DNA of 31,264 nt from a virus: IMG/VR virus record IMGVR_UViG_3300042090_000433, positions 1 through 31,264 of that record; one strand, 5' to 3'. Numbering within the stretch: position 1 is the stretch's first letter; each line of letters opens with the position of its first letter. The notes under the pieces are model-generated. The model was not told the DNA's origin and searched no databases. It saw only the letters and a list, made by a program, of their open reading frames with translations. A program made the position numbers and the translations under genes. Positions 12,812-19,805 of this stretch are shown here, piece by piece.

Positions 12812-13157
12812 CAAACGAGGGCGCAAGCGCACGGTCAAGTACGAACGGGTGGTTGCTTATGCCGCAGCCCACGCCGAGCTTTCCCAGAGTGACGTTGCCA
12901 CTCACTTCAAGATCACACAGAGCCGAGTGTCATACATCCTTCGTGCCGCTGGTGTTGAGCAGATTCACAGGGGACGGCCAATCTCACAGGCTCCAAATCA
13001 GACTGATGAACAGCACCATTGGGAACAGATATTGCACAACGCCGGACTGGGCATGGAGCGCGGATTGAGGCTCAGGAATCAGCGGATTCTCTATGGCTAC
13101 GATCCTCTGAGAACAACGCGTGAGGATACAAGCGCGACCCGCAATTCTACTTGTTAA
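12804..13157 (+). CDS. Helix-turn-helix protein between terL and portal (117 aa)
   Basis: The protein starts at a GTG overlapping the end of terL by 8 bases, with GGAG upstream. A basic N-terminus (PSKRGRKRTVKYER) leads into a classic HTH, ELSQSDVATHFKITQSRVSY, at about residues 25-45. The C-terminal part has NAGLGMERGLRLRNQRILYG, which I do not recognise. It could be a late transcription regulator or an additional packaging DNA-binding protein. The late motif copy B starts at its own stop codon. The HTH is clear; the role is open. Confidence 0.8.
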   Translation: MPSKRGRKRTVKYERVVAYAAAHAELSQSDVATHFKITQSRVSYILRAAGVEQIHRGRPISQAPNQTDEQHHWEQILHNAGLGMERGLRLRNQRILYGYDPLRTTREDTSATRNSTC

Positions 13158-13168
13158 CCCCTACTTAG
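13155..13168 (+). promoter_or_regulatory. Late-region motif, copy B (before portal)
   Basis: TAACCCCTACTTAG begins at the stop codon of the HTH gene. It is followed by the small palindrome TGGCCCAATGGCCA. It lies 80 bases upstream of the portal ATG. This is the most divergent of the four full copies in its last six bases. Confidence 0.4.
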
Positions 13169-13234
13169 TGGCCCAATGGCCATCGTGTATCCCTAGCCAA
13201 CACGTTATCCGTGCCCAAAGGCACCGAAGGCCGC

Positions 13235-14881
13235 ATGAAACTAATCTCCCTGAATTTGCCCGACCCACCGTCCTTCAGAAACGTGGGCGAGAGCACACTG
13301 GCTCAGCCCTCCGCAGACCTCGTGAATGCGCTGGTTGGATACCCAGCAGCAGCTGGCAAGCCAGTCACACGCGCCACAGCTATTCGCGTTGCCGCGTTCC
13401 TCTCGGCGGTCAAAATGCTGGCCTCTGATATCGCCAAGATGCCGCTGATTTTGCGCGAAACCAAGATTGTCGCGGGTCGCCAACGCACGTTGCCTGACCT
13501 CGAAAACGCGCTCTACACAATTCTCAAAGATTGCCCGAACCCCTACCAGACCTCGTATCAGATGCGGTGGTTCTTGGCCTCTCAGTTGATCATGAATTCC
13601 AACTGCTACTGCCAGAAGATCACCGATCAAGCTGGGGATGTCACGGCATTGATTCCTTTGAACGCTTGGAACATGGCCCCGCACTGGGACTACCAGACGA
13701 ACCCACCCACGTTGCGGTGGCGCTACTCGGATGGCTCAGGCAACTATCGGGAATTCGCTCAAGAGCAAATCTGGCACGTGTCCGCAATGAACCTTGAAGG
13801 CTTCGGCCTTGAGGGAACAGCCATCATCACGCTTGCCAAGGAAGCTCTGTCCGTTTTGATGGCCGCTGAAGAGACCGCTGGGCGCAACTTCGCCAATGGT
13901 CTCGGCATGGGTGGCTTCATTTCGTTCCCGGTCGATAGCGGCCTTGAGGAAACAGAGGCTCAGAACGTCGTTGACCGTCTAAAGAAGGACTTCTCTGGCT
14001 CGCAAAATGCCGGCAAATTCACGATTATTCCTAACGGTGGCACATGGCAAAAGATGAGCTTCAACGCTCAGGAAAGTCAGTTGCTGGAGAGCCGCAAGTG
14101 GAATGAGCAGGAAATTGTGCGGCTGTTGGGTGGTGCCCCGTTGCTCGTCAAGCTCGGCTTGGGTGAGCAAAACAGCACCTATGCAAGCTCCAGTGCCTTC
14201 CTTGACGAGTATTTCAACACCAGCTTGCTTCCGTACACCACGGCCATAGAGCAGTCCATCACACGCGACCTGATTGCTCGTAAGGATTGGGGACGGCTGT
14301 ATGCAAAGCACAGCGCCGACATCATTCTGCGCGGCTCCCCGAAGGAACGTGCTGAAACCAACCAAGTTCTGATCAACAGCTGGCAGATGACCCCGAATGA
14401 GGCCCGAACGCTGGAAGACAGAGACTCCATTGAAGGTGCCGACTTCCTGAGTGGCCCATCCAACGGCGCGATCTACGATCCGGCCAACAAAGAGTTCTTC
14501 ATCCCCGGTCAGAAGCCACCGTCACAGCAAGACCCAGATGACGCCAACGAGGAAACCACATCGCCGGATTCACCAGAGCCTGACGAGTCTGGTGATGGAG
14601 ATGCCAATACCGCGCCTCCAGCCAAGCCCACGAAGGCTCCGGCTAAGAAGCCCAGCAAGACCAAGGCACGCTTGGAAGCGATTGCTAACAGCTTGGTGGA
14701 GCGAATTACCCGCAAGGAAGCCAAGGCGTCCGTAGAGCCGAAATTCGTTGCAGAGGTTCTTCTGTGCTCACGCGCGGAAGCCGATGCCTACTGCGCCACA
14801 CGTAAAGACATGACACCGGAAGAAGCGAGAGCTTCGTTGCTTTCGCTGGTGATTGGAGAACCCTATGAAAAAGTCAACTAA
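13235..14881 (+). CDS. Phage portal protein, HK97 family
   Basis: This 548-aa protein forms the dodecameric DNA gate at the capsid vertex. Family features include TRATAIRVAAFLSAVKMLASDIAKMPL near the N-terminus, PNPYQTSYQMRWFL, the WHVSAMNLEGFGLEG segment, LGGAPLLVKLG and NEARTLEDRDSIEGAD. This matches PF04860. A Pro/Glu/Asp-rich linker (about 430-480) leads to an extra C-terminal helical domain (RLEAIANSLVERITRKEAK) that is longer than in a minimal portal. ATG 13235 is preferred, with GAAGG upstream; a GTG at 13211 would add eight residues. The 3' end overlaps the protease gene by 17 bases. Confidence 0.93.
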   Translation: MKLISLNLPDPPSFRNVGESTLAQPSADLVNALVGYPAAAGKPVTRATAIRVAAFLSAVKMLASDIAKMPLILRETKIVAGRQRTLPDLENALYTILKDCPNPYQTSYQMRWFLASQLIMNSNCYCQKITDQAGDVTALIPLNAWNMAPHWDYQTNPPTLRWRYSDGSGNYREFAQEQIWHVSAMNLEGFGLEGTAIITLAKEALSVLMAAEETAGRNFANGLGMGGFISFPVDSGLEETEAQNVVDRLKKDFSGSQNAGKFTIIPNGGTWQKMSFNAQESQLLESRKWNEQEIVRLLGGAPLLVKLGLGEQNSTYASSSAFLDEYFNTSLLPYTTAIEQSITRDLIARKDWGRLYAKHSADIILRGSPKERAETNQVLINSWQMTPNEARTLEDRDSIEGADFLSGPSNGAIYDPANKEFFIPGQKPPSQQDPDDANEETTSPDSPEPDESGDGDANTAPPAKPTKAPAKKPSKTKARLEAIANSLVERITRKEAKASVEPKFVAEVLLCSRAEADAYCATRKDMTPEEARASLLSLVIGEPYEKVN

Positions 14882-15668
14882 CCGATTCTTTAACTCAGCC
14901 GCGAAGGGCAACACGCTCACGCTGTCCTTCTACGACGCCATCGGCGCGGACTTTTTTGGCGACGGTATCACAGCCACCATGGTGCAAGAGACACTGAATC
15001 AGGCCGACTATACGGACATCACAGTGCGCCTGAATTCCCCAGGCGGAAACGCCTTTGAGGGTGTCAGCATTTACAACCTTCTGCACTCTTGCGGCAAGCC
15101 TGTGAACGTCGTGGTGGATGGTCTTGCAGCCTCCGCTGCTTCAATTATCGCCATGGCGGGCGACACCATCACGATGAACGACGGCTCCATGCTCATGATT
15201 CACGAGGCTCAGGCTATGGCCATGGGCGATGCCGCCGAGATGCTCAAGATGGCCGACACGCTCAAGGCTGTGACAGGTAGCATTGCCGATATCTACGTCA
15301 GTCGTACCAAAACCGATAAGCCCGAAGTGCTCGCGCTGATGGCCGCCGAAACTTGGATGGATGCCAGCGACGCTTTAAGCAAAGGCTTCGCCACTGCAAC
15401 TGCCAAGTCGTCTGCCGTGAAGAACTCGTTTGACCTCGGTGTATTCAAGAACACCCCAGAGGTTCTGAAAAACACTGCGCCCTCATGCGAATGCGAGTGC
15501 CCACAATGCACAGATGGAACCTGCGAAGACTGCTCTTGCGACGAGTGCGATTGTGACAACTGCGAGTGCAAGGCCCCCGGTGTAACGGATGAGACTGGCT
15601 CTGAGAATGCCACGCCAGACAAGATTTCCATGTTCAGCAAGCAGCTAGAAATCAACAAGAGGAAATAA
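14865..15668 (+). CDS. ClpP-like head maturation protease with Cys-rich tail
   Basis: This 267-aa serine protease would mature the capsid. The ClpP/S14 core is clear: VRLNSPGGNAFEG at 55-67, the nucleophile S90 in GLAASAAS, H113 in MLMIHEAQ, and a DASDALSKGFAT segment that likely carries the acidic residue. The start has GGAG seven bases upstream. Residues 208-235 hold eleven cysteines in 28 residues, in CEC, CxxC and CDC patterns alternating with acidic residues; this resembles a metal-binding, metallothionein-like tail and is not part of the normal protease fold. A charged 30-residue end follows. The stop overlaps the next start as TAATG. Confidence 0.92.
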   Translation: MKKSTNRFFNSAAKGNTLTLSFYDAIGADFFGDGITATMVQETLNQADYTDITVRLNSPGGNAFEGVSIYNLLHSCGKPVNVVVDGLAASAASIIAMAGDTITMNDGSMLMIHEAQAMAMGDAAEMLKMADTLKAVTGSIADIYVSRTKTDKPEVLALMAAETWMDASDALSKGFATATAKSSAVKNSFDLGVFKNTPEVLKNTAPSCECECPQCTDGTCEDCSCDECDCDNCECKAPGVTDETGSENATPDKISMFSKQLEINKRK

Positions 15669-16387
15669 TGTACCAACAAATAATCACACCTCGGTCAGCG
15701 CCAGTCATCACTCCGGAGCAGCTTGCTGCGTTTGGCAGATTTGATCTGCCTCAGCAATATGTCACTGGTTCATCCCCGCAGGTGGAGACCGATGATTATG
15801 CGCTGTTGGAGACCTTTATCGAAGCGGCAACCGATGAGGTCGAAACGGCAGCGGCCACTGCCTGTTTGCTTGAACAAGTCCTGCTCACCTTCGACTACTT
15901 CCCCGGTCAGCAAGACCCGCGCAACTTCCTCAACAACGAACTGAGCTTTGCGTTCACGGCGACTCCATGGTGGTGGTACGGATTTCCAACAATGGACAGC
16001 ATTGAGCTTGTGCGCCGTCCGGTGGTTGTCCCCAGTGGCTCGCCCCTGACCAACTCCGTGACTGTCACCTACAACGATACGAATGGTGTTTCGCAGACCT
16101 TGGACCCATCCACTTACACCGTATTCGCTGACAAGATCACGTTGAACGTCGGATGCCTCTGGCCTTTGACCGACCGCAGACAGGATTGCATTCAGGTCTC
16201 CTACTGGGCTGGTTTTGATGAGAGCGATGTCACCAAAGTTCCAGCACGGCTCAAAATGGCAATCCTGTATCTTGCCAACCACTTCTATTCTGTGCGCCAG
16301 ATCGTTTCGACTGAGCCAACCACGGAAGTTGGAATGACGCTGTGCAGAATGCTGTCCAGCTTCAGAAGCATGAGGATTCCCAGATAA
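15668..16387 (+). CDS. Head-tail connector, gp6-like
   Basis: This 239-aa protein has the helical N-terminal pattern of gp6/gp15-type connectors: DDYALLETFIEAATDEVETAAATACL followed by FDYFPGQQDPRN, then a beta-rich middle (SIELVRRPVVVPSG, TVTYNDTNGVSQ), and a C-terminal VPARLKMAILYLANHFYS helix usual in this group. It binds under the portal and joins head to tail. It is coupled by TAATG at both ends, to the protease and to the next head-closure gene. Position and pattern agree; exact subfamily is not certain. Confidence 0.85.
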   Translation: MYQQIITPRSAPVITPEQLAAFGRFDLPQQYVTGSSPQVETDDYALLETFIEAATDEVETAAATACLLEQVLLTFDYFPGQQDPRNFLNNELSFAFTATPWWWYGFPTMDSIELVRRPVVVPSGSPLTNSVTVTYNDTNGVSQTLDPSTYTVFADKITLNVGCLWPLTDRRQDCIQVSYWAGFDESDVTKVPARLKMAILYLANHFYSVRQIVSTEPTTEVGMTLCRMLSSFRSMRIPR

Positions 16388-16761
16388 TGAAGCTCCCTAA
16401 GCAACCAAACGGAGTGCGGTATCTAGGAGCTTCGGACTTCAACTCCTACATCACCATCACACAGCCCAACAGCGGAAACGCTGTGGATGGAACGCCGCTC
16501 CCAGAGACCACGGTTGCCCCGAATATTCATGCCAACATCAATCAGTGGCGCGGCAAACAAGAACAGAAAACCGATGCGTTGCAGGCTCAGAGCAGCTACA
16601 AAATCATCATTCGGTATCCGCAGACCTACACACTGGACACAGGAATGAACATTCTTGTGCGCGGCCAGCGTCACAACATTGAGAGCTTCAGCGACCCCGA
16701 TGGTCAGAGGGTTGAACTCCACATCTGGACATGGGTTGGCAATGACACGGTGAACAACTAA
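16387..16761 (+). CDS. Head closure / head-tail joining protein
   Basis: This 124-aa, beta-rich protein fits the SPP1 gp16 / phage head-tail adaptor group (PF05521): ITITQPNSGNAVDGTPLPE, ANINQWRGKQEQKTDALQAQ, then IIIRYPQTYTLDTGMNILV and RGQRHNIESFSDPDG. The start at 16387 overlaps the previous stop as TAATG; an upstream in-frame ATG at 16342 lies inside the previous gene and is rejected. It is coupled again by TAATG to the tail terminator gene. Confidence 0.85.
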   Translation: MKLPKQPNGVRYLGASDFNSYITITQPNSGNAVDGTPLPETTVAPNIHANINQWRGKQEQKTDALQAQSSYKIIIRYPQTYTLDTGMNILVRGQRHNIESFSDPDGQRVELHIWTWVGNDTVNN

Positions 16762-17174
16762 TGGTCGAACAAGGGCTGTACCAACTCATCATACAAACTT
16801 CGGGCATTCAATCCCTCTTGGGTTCCCCCACCAACAGCGTCAAATGGGTTCTGGCCCAGCAGGGAACGGTCATTCCCTACATCGTGCTCAGCAGCGTTGC
16901 CACGACTGATACAAACACAATGGCTGGCCCCACAGGATTGAGAAGCTACCTGCTCCAGGTCGCGTGCTATGCAAGCGACTACTACACCAGTCGAACAATC
17001 GCCAAGGCTGTACGAGGATTATTGGCTGGCTACAAAGGCACACTCCCCGACGTCAACTCCACGGTTGTCTCTTCCATCCTTTGCGAAAAGGATTGGGACA
17101 TGAAGTACGAGGAAGGCTCCAAGGGCTTTATCTACGGTGCCTTGCTTCACTTCCGTATCTGGTTCATCGACTGA
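16761..17174 (+). CDS. Tail terminator / completion protein (DUF3168)
   Basis: This 137-aa protein matches DUF3168 (PF11367): LYQLIIQTSGIQSLLG, VIPYIVLSSVATTD near 38-50, then LRSYLLQVACYASDYYTSRTIAKAVRGLL and a C-terminal FIYGALLHFRIW strand pair. Such proteins cap the tail tube and dock it to the head. It is the last gene of a TAATG-coupled run that starts at the protease; a 191-base gap with late motif C follows. Confidence 0.88.
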   Translation: MVEQGLYQLIIQTSGIQSLLGSPTNSVKWVLAQQGTVIPYIVLSSVATTDTNTMAGPTGLRSYLLQVACYASDYYTSRTIAKAVRGLLAGYKGTLPDVNSTVVSSILCEKDWDMKYEEGSKGFIYGALLHFRIWFID

Positions 17175-17185
17175 TTCCAACTACA

Positions 17186-17199
17186 TAACCCTTGTTTAG
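17186..17199 (+). promoter_or_regulatory. Late-region motif, copy C, in a gene-free gap
   Basis: TAACCCTTGTTTAG lies 11 bases after the tail terminator stop, preceded by TTCCAACTACA, and overlaps a CCTTG/CAAGG hairpin. The gap 17175-17365 otherwise contains a GACGCA-CTCT-TGCGTC hairpin at 17294-17309 and no supported gene. Confidence 0.5.
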
Positions 17200-17365
17200 A
17201 AGTAGCAAGGCGAATACACGTAAGACGAATACAGGGCAGTACGCAGTATTGCCTCAAGATGAAGACCAGCTAATTCACGGGCATTCTGCCCAGGACGCAC
17301 TCTTGCGTCTAGCTTGTCCCTCCCTGTGTTTCTCCCGCCTGTTTCGCCTTGCTACGAAAACCCCT

Positions 17366-17761
17366 ATGCCCATTGAAATTGAAGGCCTCGCCGACTTGTC
17401 TGAACTTCTCACGGAGCTTACTCCGAGGGCAGCGAAGAGGTACTTGTCGCGCTGCGCGGAACCCGCTGCTCAAGTCGTCATTGACGCAATGGAAGAGACC
17501 GTTCCTGTTGGCGTTGGTGTTCTTGAAGAGGGCATGGGTTGGCAAAAGAAGTGGGGCAACGATGGTGATGAAACCACGATGGAAATCAACATCGGCCCGT
17601 TGAAACCGTTCTTCTGGGGATCGCTGCAAGAGTTTGGCACCGCGACGCAACCTGCTCAGCACTGGATGGGAACCGCGTGGGAAACCAGCCGCGATAAGTG
17701 CCTTGATGTTTTTGCTACTGAAGCCATCGGGTTACTTCAGGATTTGGAGAACAAGAGATGA
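17366..17761 (+). CDS. HK97 gp10-like tail completion protein
   Basis: This 131-aa protein has the HK97-gp10 (PF04883) shape: an N-terminal helix (LSELLTELTPRAAKRYLSRCAEPAAQVV), a DAMEETVPVG segment and the KPFFWGSLQEFGTATQPAQHWM stretch, where the EFGT...PA.... motif is characteristic. It acts at the head-tail interface. ATG 17366 is chosen because the family begins with a short N-terminal strand before the helix; in-frame codons back to 17192 encode residues unlike the family. The ribosome site is weak. The stop overlaps the glycosyltransferase start as ATGA. Confidence 0.83.
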   Translation: MPIEIEGLADLSELLTELTPRAAKRYLSRCAEPAAQVVIDAMEETVPVGVGVLEEGMGWQKKWGNDGDETTMEINIGPLKPFFWGSLQEFGTATQPAQHWMGTAWETSRDKCLDVFATEAIGLLQDLENKR

Positions 17762-18456
17762 AGGTTAGCGCCATCATGCCCGTTGGTTATGGAGACAGGT
17801 ACTTTCAGGTCGCACTGAACAGCTTCCTCTCCCAGACCTACGAAGGCGATCTTGAGCTTATCGTGCTGGACAACAGCGCAGAGCCTATTGAGCACCTGCT
17901 TCCAACCGATGAACGCATCAAGTATCACCGCTGTACCCGGATGCCTGTTGGCGCTTTGCGTAACCTCGGAACTTCGTATGCCACAGGTGAAGTTTGCATC
18001 TCGTGGGACGAAGACGACTGGTATGCAGACACCCGAGTTGAAGAGCAAGTCACGCGGCTTGAAGAGACAGGTAAGTCGGTCACTGGCTGGCACAACGTCC
18101 TGTATTACGACACTTCTAACAGCGGAACATACAAGTATTTCTACGAGCCAACAGGCCGGAATCACCCACCCTATGCATGTGGCACTTCCCAGTGCTACCT
18201 CAAGTCGTGGTGGGAGGGACATAAGTTCCCCGATACAGGCGTTGAGGACTTTGGCTTTCAGCTTGAAGCACTTCACCTGAACTTGCTGGACAGCTGTGAC
18301 GCAGGTCAGTTGTGCGTGGCCAGAGCGCACGGCGATAGCAAATGCCCACCCCAGTTTGGACACAAACAGTTTCCCGCAGTGAGCAAAGACTTGCTGCCCC
18401 AAGAGTTCTTCAACGCAATCCGCGCTGTGGAAGCAAATCCAGTACAGGAGCAATAA
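17758..18456 (+). CDS. Family 2 glycosyltransferase
   Basis: This 232-aa protein has a GT-A fold. The N-terminal VSAIMPVGYGDRYFQVALNS and SQTYEGDLELIVLDNS segments match GT2, as does RNLGTSYATGEVCISWDEDDW with the DEDD metal/nucleotide-sugar motif at 84-87. A Cys-rich middle and a VEDFGFQLEA segment, which may supply the acceptor-side acidic residue, follow. No membrane segment is visible, so it would act in the cytoplasm. It overlaps the gp10-like gene by 4 bases and is followed after three bases by the tail tube gene, inside the late operon. Known precedent: some actinobacteriophages glycosylate capsid and tail tube proteins. A virion protein substrate is the favoured guess. Confidence 0.87.
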   Translation: MKVSAIMPVGYGDRYFQVALNSFLSQTYEGDLELIVLDNSAEPIEHLLPTDERIKYHRCTRMPVGALRNLGTSYATGEVCISWDEDDWYADTRVEEQVTRLEETGKSVTGWHNVLYYDTSNSGTYKYFYEPTGRNHPPYACGTSQCYLKSWWEGHKFPDTGVEDFGFQLEALHLNLLDSCDAGQLCVARAHGDSKCPPQFGHKQFPAVSKDLLPQEFFNAIRAVEANPVQEQ

Positions 18457-18459
18457 CCT

Positions 18460-18876
18460 ATGTCTAATCCCATTGTTGGTATCGGCGCAGCTTTTGAATA
18501 CGCCACAGTCGCTTCACCCACCGTCTTCACCACGCTCGCTGGCGTTGACACCATCACCATCTCTGGTGACAAGGTTGCCGTTGAAAAGACCACAACCATG
18601 GCAACCACCAACGGTGTTGACACTTTCATGTCCAGCACGCAAGACCCCGGCTCAGTTGACGTAAAAGCGTTCTTCATCCCCGGCGACACCACGCAGGTTG
18701 GTCTGGAAGCGATCCGTCTAGCTGGTCAAGCCGTCCAGATGAAGGCGATCTATGGCACGTCAAACAGCTGCACCTTCACCGGAATTGTGGAGTCTCTGAC
18801 CCCCAGCTTCCCGCTGGAAAAGCCCGCACGCCTTGACGTGAAGATCAAGGTCACCGGACCAAAAGTGTACGTGTAA
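18460..18876 (+). CDS. Major tail tube protein
   Basis: This 138-aa protein has the simple beta-sandwich pattern of siphophage tail tube subunits: VGIGAAFEYATVASP, TISGDKVAVEKTTTMATTNGV, TFMSSTQDPGSVDVKAFFIPGD and a C-terminal ESLTPSFPLEKPARLDVKIKVTG. It lies just before the tail assembly chaperone pair, the standard position. AGGAG lies 11 bases upstream of the ATG. A GC stem-loop follows the stop and may lower expression of downstream genes, as expected for a protein needed in high copy. Confidence 0.88.
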   Translation: MSNPIVGIGAAFEYATVASPTVFTTLAGVDTITISGDKVAVEKTTTMATTNGVDTFMSSTQDPGSVDVKAFFIPGDTTQVGLEAIRLAGQAVQMKAIYGTSNSCTFTGIVESLTPSFPLEKPARLDVKIKVTGPKVYV

Positions 18877-18894
18877 CCAACAGGGACATAGGTT

Positions 18895-18914
18895 GGGGAG
18901 CGAACCTGCTCCCC
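18895..18914 (+). terminator. Attenuator-like hairpin after the tail tube gene
   Basis: GGGGAGC / GCTCCCC forms a perfect 7-bp stem with a 6-base loop, but is followed by TCCTGTAACG with no T-run. It could be a partial terminator or an mRNA 3'-end stabiliser between the abundant tube protein and the chaperone genes. Confidence 0.5.
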
Positions 18915-18939
18915 TCCTGTAACGCCCAGAGGAAAACCC

Positions 18940-19356
18940 ATGAAGCAAGAATCAATTTTGAAGACTCGGATTACTCCACACTTTTCGCTGGAGATCGACC
19001 AAGAGGATGGAAATCCACCCAAAGTCTGGAAGCTCTGCTACACGTACAAAGCAATTGCCAAGATCGAAGAGGCAATCGGTAAAGACCTCAAAAGAGTCGA
19101 AGACTGGAAAGACCTCAGTTCCGGCAAGGAATTCCCAACCATCGTGTGGGGTGGCCTAGATCGCTACAACCCTGACGTCACGCTTGAGGAAGTCACCGAA
19201 GTTCTCAATCCGGAAGCCCAGCGTCTGTTGTCCGACGAAATCTTTGAACTCATGTTCCCCGGCGTCACGAAGGCATATCAACAGGCACTCGCGGAACAGA
19301 AGGAATCGGGTGCAGCTGCCGACCCAAACGCATCAGCGGGGACGACGGTTGTATAG
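18940..19356 (+). CDS. Tail assembly chaperone, short form (gpG-like)
   Basis: This 138-aa protein fits the first of the two tail assembly chaperone products: an N-terminal strand region (HFSLEIDQEDGNPPKVWKLCYTYKAIAKIEEAIG), a helical middle with VWGGLDRYNPDVTLEEVTEVL, and a low-complexity Ala/Gly/Asp C-terminus near the shift site. Its last codons contain the slippery CCCAAAC (19323-19329). A share of ribosomes would slip back one base and continue in the next frame to give a 288-aa GT-like fusion. It sits between the tube and tape measure genes, the fixed position of this pair. Ribosome site AGAGGA. Confidence 0.87.
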   Translation: MKQESILKTRITPHFSLEIDQEDGNPPKVWKLCYTYKAIAKIEEAIGKDLKRVEDWKDLSSGKEFPTIVWGGLDRYNPDVTLEEVTEVLNPEAQRLLSDEIFELMFPGVTKAYQQALAEQKESGAAADPNASAGTTVV

Positions 19357-19378
19357 AGCGTCCCCCAGAAACCTGGGG
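19323..19378 (+). promoter_or_regulatory. Programmed -1 ribosomal frameshift site
   Basis: CCCAAAC at 19323-19329 is an X-XXY-YYZ heptamer read as CCA AAC in the zero frame. Eight bases later a 7-bp stem GGGGACG (19338-19344) / CGTCCCC (19359-19365) follows, overlapping a second hairpin CCCCAG/CTGGGG (19363-19378). Slipping back one base enters the frame of the following coding region, which is open from the slip to 19805. Confidence 0.85.
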
Positions 19379-19805
19379 TGAGTTGTGGGCGTTCGCCCGT
19401 TATGACCTCAAGCTGATGCTGGAAGAGTTTGAAGAACTCACTCCTGGCGAGTTCTTGGAGCTGTGTAAACGGCGCAACGTGGCAATCAAGTATGACCGCT
19501 ATGCGAACGCTCTCTCAGCCTCGGCCATTTACAACGTCAATCGCGCAAGCACGGACGACCCAGTGGTTACTGCCTTTGACTTTGTAAGGGACGAAAAGGC
19601 GGCTGCCAAGCGGGAGAAGGTCAGACAGGCGAAGCGCTTTATCACGCAGGCCATCGGCACCATGCCCTTTGGGACGCCTCGGGAGAAGTTCTTGGATATC
19701 AGACGCAAAGTTATCGGCGACCTCACCGCCAGCGGTCACGGTAATGCAGAAGCGTTATTTGACGAGTGCTGGCCTACATTGAAGCCCACGAAAGAGGAAC
19801 TGTAA
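19329..19805 (+). CDS. Tail assembly chaperone, frameshift extension (gpT-like)
   Basis: This 158-residue region is read after the -1 slip as the C-terminal part of a 288-aa fusion. It starts RISGDDGCIERPPETWGELW and is helical: FARYDLKLMLEEFEELTPGEF, KRRNVAIKYDRYANALSAS and a basic AAAKREKVRQAKRFI helix. The T part of such fusions recruits the tail tube protein to the tape measure. A free-standing start would be the TTG at 19383, which has no good ribosome site, so the fusion is favoured. The stop overlaps the tape measure start as TAATG. Confidence 0.83.
   Translation, partial: RISGDDGCIERPPETWGELWAFARYDLKLMLEEFEELTPGEFLELCKRRNVAIKYDRYANALSASAIYNVNRASTDDPVVTAFDFVRDEKAAAKREKVRQAKRFITQAIGTMPFGTPREKFLDIRRKVIGDLTASGHGNAEALFDECWPTLKPTKEEL

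Noticed and set aside
14877-14891. TAACCGATTCTTTA resembling the late motif at the portal-protease overlap
   Set aside because: It needs an insertion to align and lies within coding sequence dictated by both proteins.
17737-18453. Minus-strand frame of 238 codons opposite the glycosyltransferase
   Set aside because: The plus-strand GT2 motifs and coupling explain the region; the opposite frame is a codon-bias shadow.
18453-18466. TAACCTATGTCTAA resembling the late motif at the tail tube start
   Set aside because: Only about ten of fourteen bases match, and they are explained by the stop, start and first codons.
18919-18925. Single GTAACGC word after the tail tube gene, and another at 160-166
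   Set aside because: Isolated copies of a 7-base word are expected by chance in 31 kb and have no cluster around them.
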